Below, one piece after another: positions 7,202 through 8,422 of a DNA stretch of 8,422 nt. The first letter of the stretch is position 1. Every line of letters begins with the position of its first letter. The notes under the pieces are model-generated. The model was not told where the DNA came from. It worked only from the letters and a program-made list of their open reading frames with translations, and did not search any database. Where the stretch lies: assembly GCA_040387035.1 (NCBI GenBank), contig JAZKEN010000095.1, positions 1 to 8,422 of the forward strand, in the 5' to 3' direction. The position numbers and the translations under genes are program-made. This stretch comes from Methylotenera_A sp040387035. GTDB lineage: Bacteria; Pseudomonadota; Gammaproteobacteria; Burkholderiales; Methylophilaceae.

Positions 7202-7455
7202 AAAAATTTAAGTTTCATTGATTGAAAACCACATCGCCTATTTTTCCGCTGAAAGACCGCTTAGCATGGCAGGCGAAAATCCAGTTATGGCGTAAATATC
7301 TATGATAAATTGGATTGCGTTATTGTGACAACTTATTTAATCAGCTGAATTGTCCCAGCCGTCATTTTTATATCTAAGTTTGTATTGTGTAGCAAGATGG
7401 TTGCTTAGACCCCCGCCTGTGCAAAAACTCTACAGACAGGGATCTAACAAGAGCG
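7202..7455 (-). other. Non-coding gap between hpf and hprK, without ptsN
   Basis: A 254-bp stretch, by far the longest gap among the - strand genes. I read it on the - strand and found frequent stops and no EIIA-Ntr motif, so there is no ptsN gene or recognisable remnant. It contains a candidate promoter (7302-7331), short stems such as AGCAA/TTGCT (7391-7395 with 7401-7405) and CCTGT/ACAGG (7416-7420 with 7436-7440) that lack a following T-run, and two tiny ATG reading frames of 10 and 8 codons. It therefore looks like the 3' end of the hpf transcript plus the promoter and leader of the hprK operon. Confidence 0.6.
7302..7331 (-). promoter_or_regulatory. Candidate sigma-70 promoter for the hprK-rapZ-PTS operon
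   Basis: On the - strand TTGTCA (7326-7331) and TATCAT (7302-7307) are separated by 18 nt. Each hexamer matches five of six consensus bases. Transcription would begin near 7295, giving a leader of roughly 95 nt before the hprK ATG. The prediction is by eye, and such A+T-rich DNA can give chance matches. Confidence 0.4.
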
Positions 7456-7800
7456 TTAGTTCAGGGTTGGATTTTCATCAATACTTTGATGTTTGACAGC
7501 GCCGTTGGTTTTGTGATGACTTCCGAGTTTTTCTTTATGTTTCACGACCTGACGATCCAATTTATCCGTCAGCATATCAATCGCGCTATACATGTTTTCA
7601 TCGATGCACTCTGCATGTAAATCATTGCCGGGCACGTGCAGTGTAGCCTCTACTTTTTGAGCGAGTTTTTCTACACTCATGGTAACTTTTACGTCAATCA
7701 CATGATCAAAATGATTGCGAATTTTAACGAGCTTGCTTTGCACATATTCACGCATTGCAGGTGTAATTTCTAAGTGATGCCCAGTTAATTGTAAATTCAT
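7456..7800 (-). CDS. hpf: Ribosome hibernation promoting factor, short HPF/YfiA family
   Basis: A 114-residue member of the sigma-54 modulation/S30EA family. Short HPF proteins bind the 30S decoding region and help form inactive 100S ribosomes in stationary phase or starvation. The N-terminus MNLQLTGHHLEITPAMREYV is the family's first strand and helix. The next stretch, KVTMSVEKLAQKVEATLHVPG (38-58), forms the middle strands, and MYSAIDMLTDKLDRQVVKHKEK (70-91) is the second helix. About 20 polar residues follow the core. The C-terminal dimerisation domain of long HPF is absent, so this is the short type. AAGGAG lies 6 nt before the ATG. The gene lies 143 nt downstream of rpoN, the usual neighbour; no terminator is visible between them, so read-through is likely. 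A strong hairpin lies directly upstream of its ribosome site. Confidence 0.95.
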   Translation of the reverse strand: MNLQLTGHHLEITPAMREYVQSKLVKIRNHFDHVIDVKVTMSVEKLAQKVEATLHVPGNDLHAECIDENMYSAIDMLTDKLDRQVVKHKEKLGSHHKTNGAVKHQSIDENPTLN

Positions 7801-7806
7801 GACTTG

Positions 7807-7812
7807 CTCCTT
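7807..7812 (-). promoter_or_regulatory. Strong ribosome binding site of hpf
   Basis: AAGGAG on the - strand, 6 nt before the ATG. It begins only 2 nt after the 3' arm of the leader hairpin, so folding of the leader could affect ribosome access. Confidence 0.8.
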
Positions 7813-7814
7813 AT

Positions 7815-7877
7815 TGAAATTGTTCTTTAAGTAAAGCTTGCCAATAAGTAGCTAACTTTACTCATCGAACAATTTCA
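7815..7877 (-). promoter_or_regulatory. 63-nt inverted repeat / mRNA leader hairpin upstream of hpf
   Basis: Read on the - strand, TGAAATTGTTC (7867-7877) pairs perfectly over 11 bp with GAACAATTTCA (7815-7825). Inside, after a symmetric 4x4 internal loop, AGTAAAG (7856-7862) pairs with CTTTACT (7830-7836) over 7 bp. The top can extend by a few more pairs (including G-U) to a 7-nt loop. The structure ends 2 nt before the AAGGAG of hpf. There is no T-tract after it, so it is not an ordinary terminator. It could be a translation-control or mRNA-stability element, or an operator read as DNA. The pairing is seen directly; the role is inferred. Confidence 0.6.
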
Positions 7878-7943
7878 GTGTACACCTTTGACAATTTTTT
7901 GCGAGATGCTTTGAGCAGATTATGCAATGTTTTTGTAAATTGA

Positions 7944-8422
7944 TTACAAGGTTTTACGTAAGTTGGCTGGCGGAATATTCAATGATTCGCGATATTTAGC
8001 AATGGTACGGCGTGCGACAATAATGCCTTGTTTAGCCAGAATATCGGTAATTTGATTATCTGATAATGGCTTTCTAGGTGTTTCTTCGGCCACCAATTGT
8101 TTAATCAGCGCACGGATGGCAGTGGCAGAAGCAGAGCCGCCGGCATCGGTTGCCACATGGCTGCCAAAGAAATATTTCAGCTCGAACACACCGCGCGGAG
8201 TGAGCATGTACTTATGCGTAGTCACCCGTGAAATGGTGGATTCGTGCAATTCCAGCTCTTCTGCGATCTCGCGCAGCACCAGCGGACGCATGGCAATTTC
8301 GCCATGCTCAAAAAAATTACGCTGGCGGTCTACAATCGCCTGCGACACGCGCAAGATGGTTGAAAAGCGCTGCTGGATATTTTTAATCATCCATTTGGCT
8401 TCTTGCATTTGCGTTTGCAAAT
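7944..8422 (-). CDS. rpoN: RNA polymerase sigma-54 factor, C-terminal part
   Basis: About 159 C-terminal residues of sigma-54; the rest lies beyond the right edge. The reading frame runs open to the edge, so the apparent TTG at 8418-8420 is an internal Leu codon, not a start. Visible parts are the end of the core-binding domain (QEAKWMIKNIQQRFSTILRV), the helix-turn-helix REIAEELELHESTISRV that contacts the -12 element, and the RpoN box ARRTIAKYRE (7986-8015), which reads the -24 element; it differs from the textbook ARRTVAKYRE only by Val to Ile. It ends in LNIPPANLRKTL. Sigma-54 directs RNA polymerase to -24/-12 promoters that need an AAA+ activator. Its position upstream of hpf is the standard arrangement. 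No damage is seen in the visible part. Confidence 0.97.
   Translation of the reverse strand, partial: LQTQMQEAKWMIKNIQQRFSTILRVSQAIVDRQRNFFEHGEIAMRPLVLREIAEELELHESTISRVTTHKYMLTPRGVFELKYFFGSHVATDAGGSASATAIRALIKQLVAEETPRKPLSDNQITDILAKQGIIVARRTIAKYRESLNIPPANLRKTL

Noticed and set aside
7264..7284. Possible -24/-12 (sigma-54) promoter upstream of hprK
   Set aside because: GG and GC are spaced by 10 nt, but the surrounding bases match the TGGCAC-N5-TTGC consensus poorly.
7345..7365. Ten-codon ATG frame (MTAGTIQLIK) in the hpf-hprK gap
   Set aside because: No ribosome site, very short, and upstream of the candidate promoter's start point; it is likely chance.
7416..7440. Possible terminator after hpf (CCTGT/ACAGG stem)
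   Set aside because: The stem is only 5 bp with a 15-nt loop, and no T-run follows it on the - strand.
7903..7915. Short stem TGCT/AGCA after rpoN as a terminator
   Set aside because: There are only 4 bp, with no adjacent T-tract in the right place.
7880..7943. Promoter for hpf in the rpoN-hpf spacer
   Set aside because: TTGTCA- and TACACT-like hexamers occur but not at a workable spacing; CATAAT has only a 19-nt-spaced TTGTAA. None was good enough to annotate.

Overview
The window looks like a stretch of chromosome from a betaproteobacterium. The block rpoN - hpf - hprK - rapZ - mannose-type EIIA - ptsH - ptsI is the typical nitrogen-PTS/HPr-kinase neighbourhood of that class. The moderate G+C content and protein style fit a methylotroph of the Methylophilaceae, but that placement is inference from memory of such genomes, not a database result.

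Layout. The left edge (3-197) holds the 3' end of a HAD-family phosphatase gene on the + strand. Everything else is on the - strand and is transcribed right to left. It begins with the C-terminal third or so of sigma-54 (rpoN, cut by the right edge), followed by a short ribosome hibernation factor (hpf). A 254-bp gap with a plausible promoter comes next. After it lies a tightly packed cluster: hprK, rapZ (1-nt overlap), EIIA-Man, ptsH, ptsI (2-nt gap, TTG start), a small DUF4870-type membrane protein (14-nt gap) and prlC/oligopeptidase A (9-nt gap, GTG start). prlC and the HAD gene converge on a 166-bp spacer containing a long imperfect inverted repeat.

How it works together. EI takes phosphate from PEP and passes it to His15 of HPr and then probably to His9 of the EIIA-Man protein. 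HprK can separately phosphorylate or dephosphorylate HPr on Ser46. No EIIB or EIIC sugar permease is seen here, so the set looks like a regulatory phosphorelay rather than a sugar importer. RapZ, HPF and sigma-54 are its usual genomic companions. The gene for EIIA-Ntr (ptsN), which often lies between hpf and hprK in relatives, is absent; only non-coding DNA is there.

I find no mobile element, CRISPR array, tRNA or rRNA, and no clearly new system. The signals most worth a second look are a strong 63-nt hairpin just upstream of the hpf ribosome binding site, the missing ptsN, the truncated RapZ tail, and the non-standard start of ptsI.
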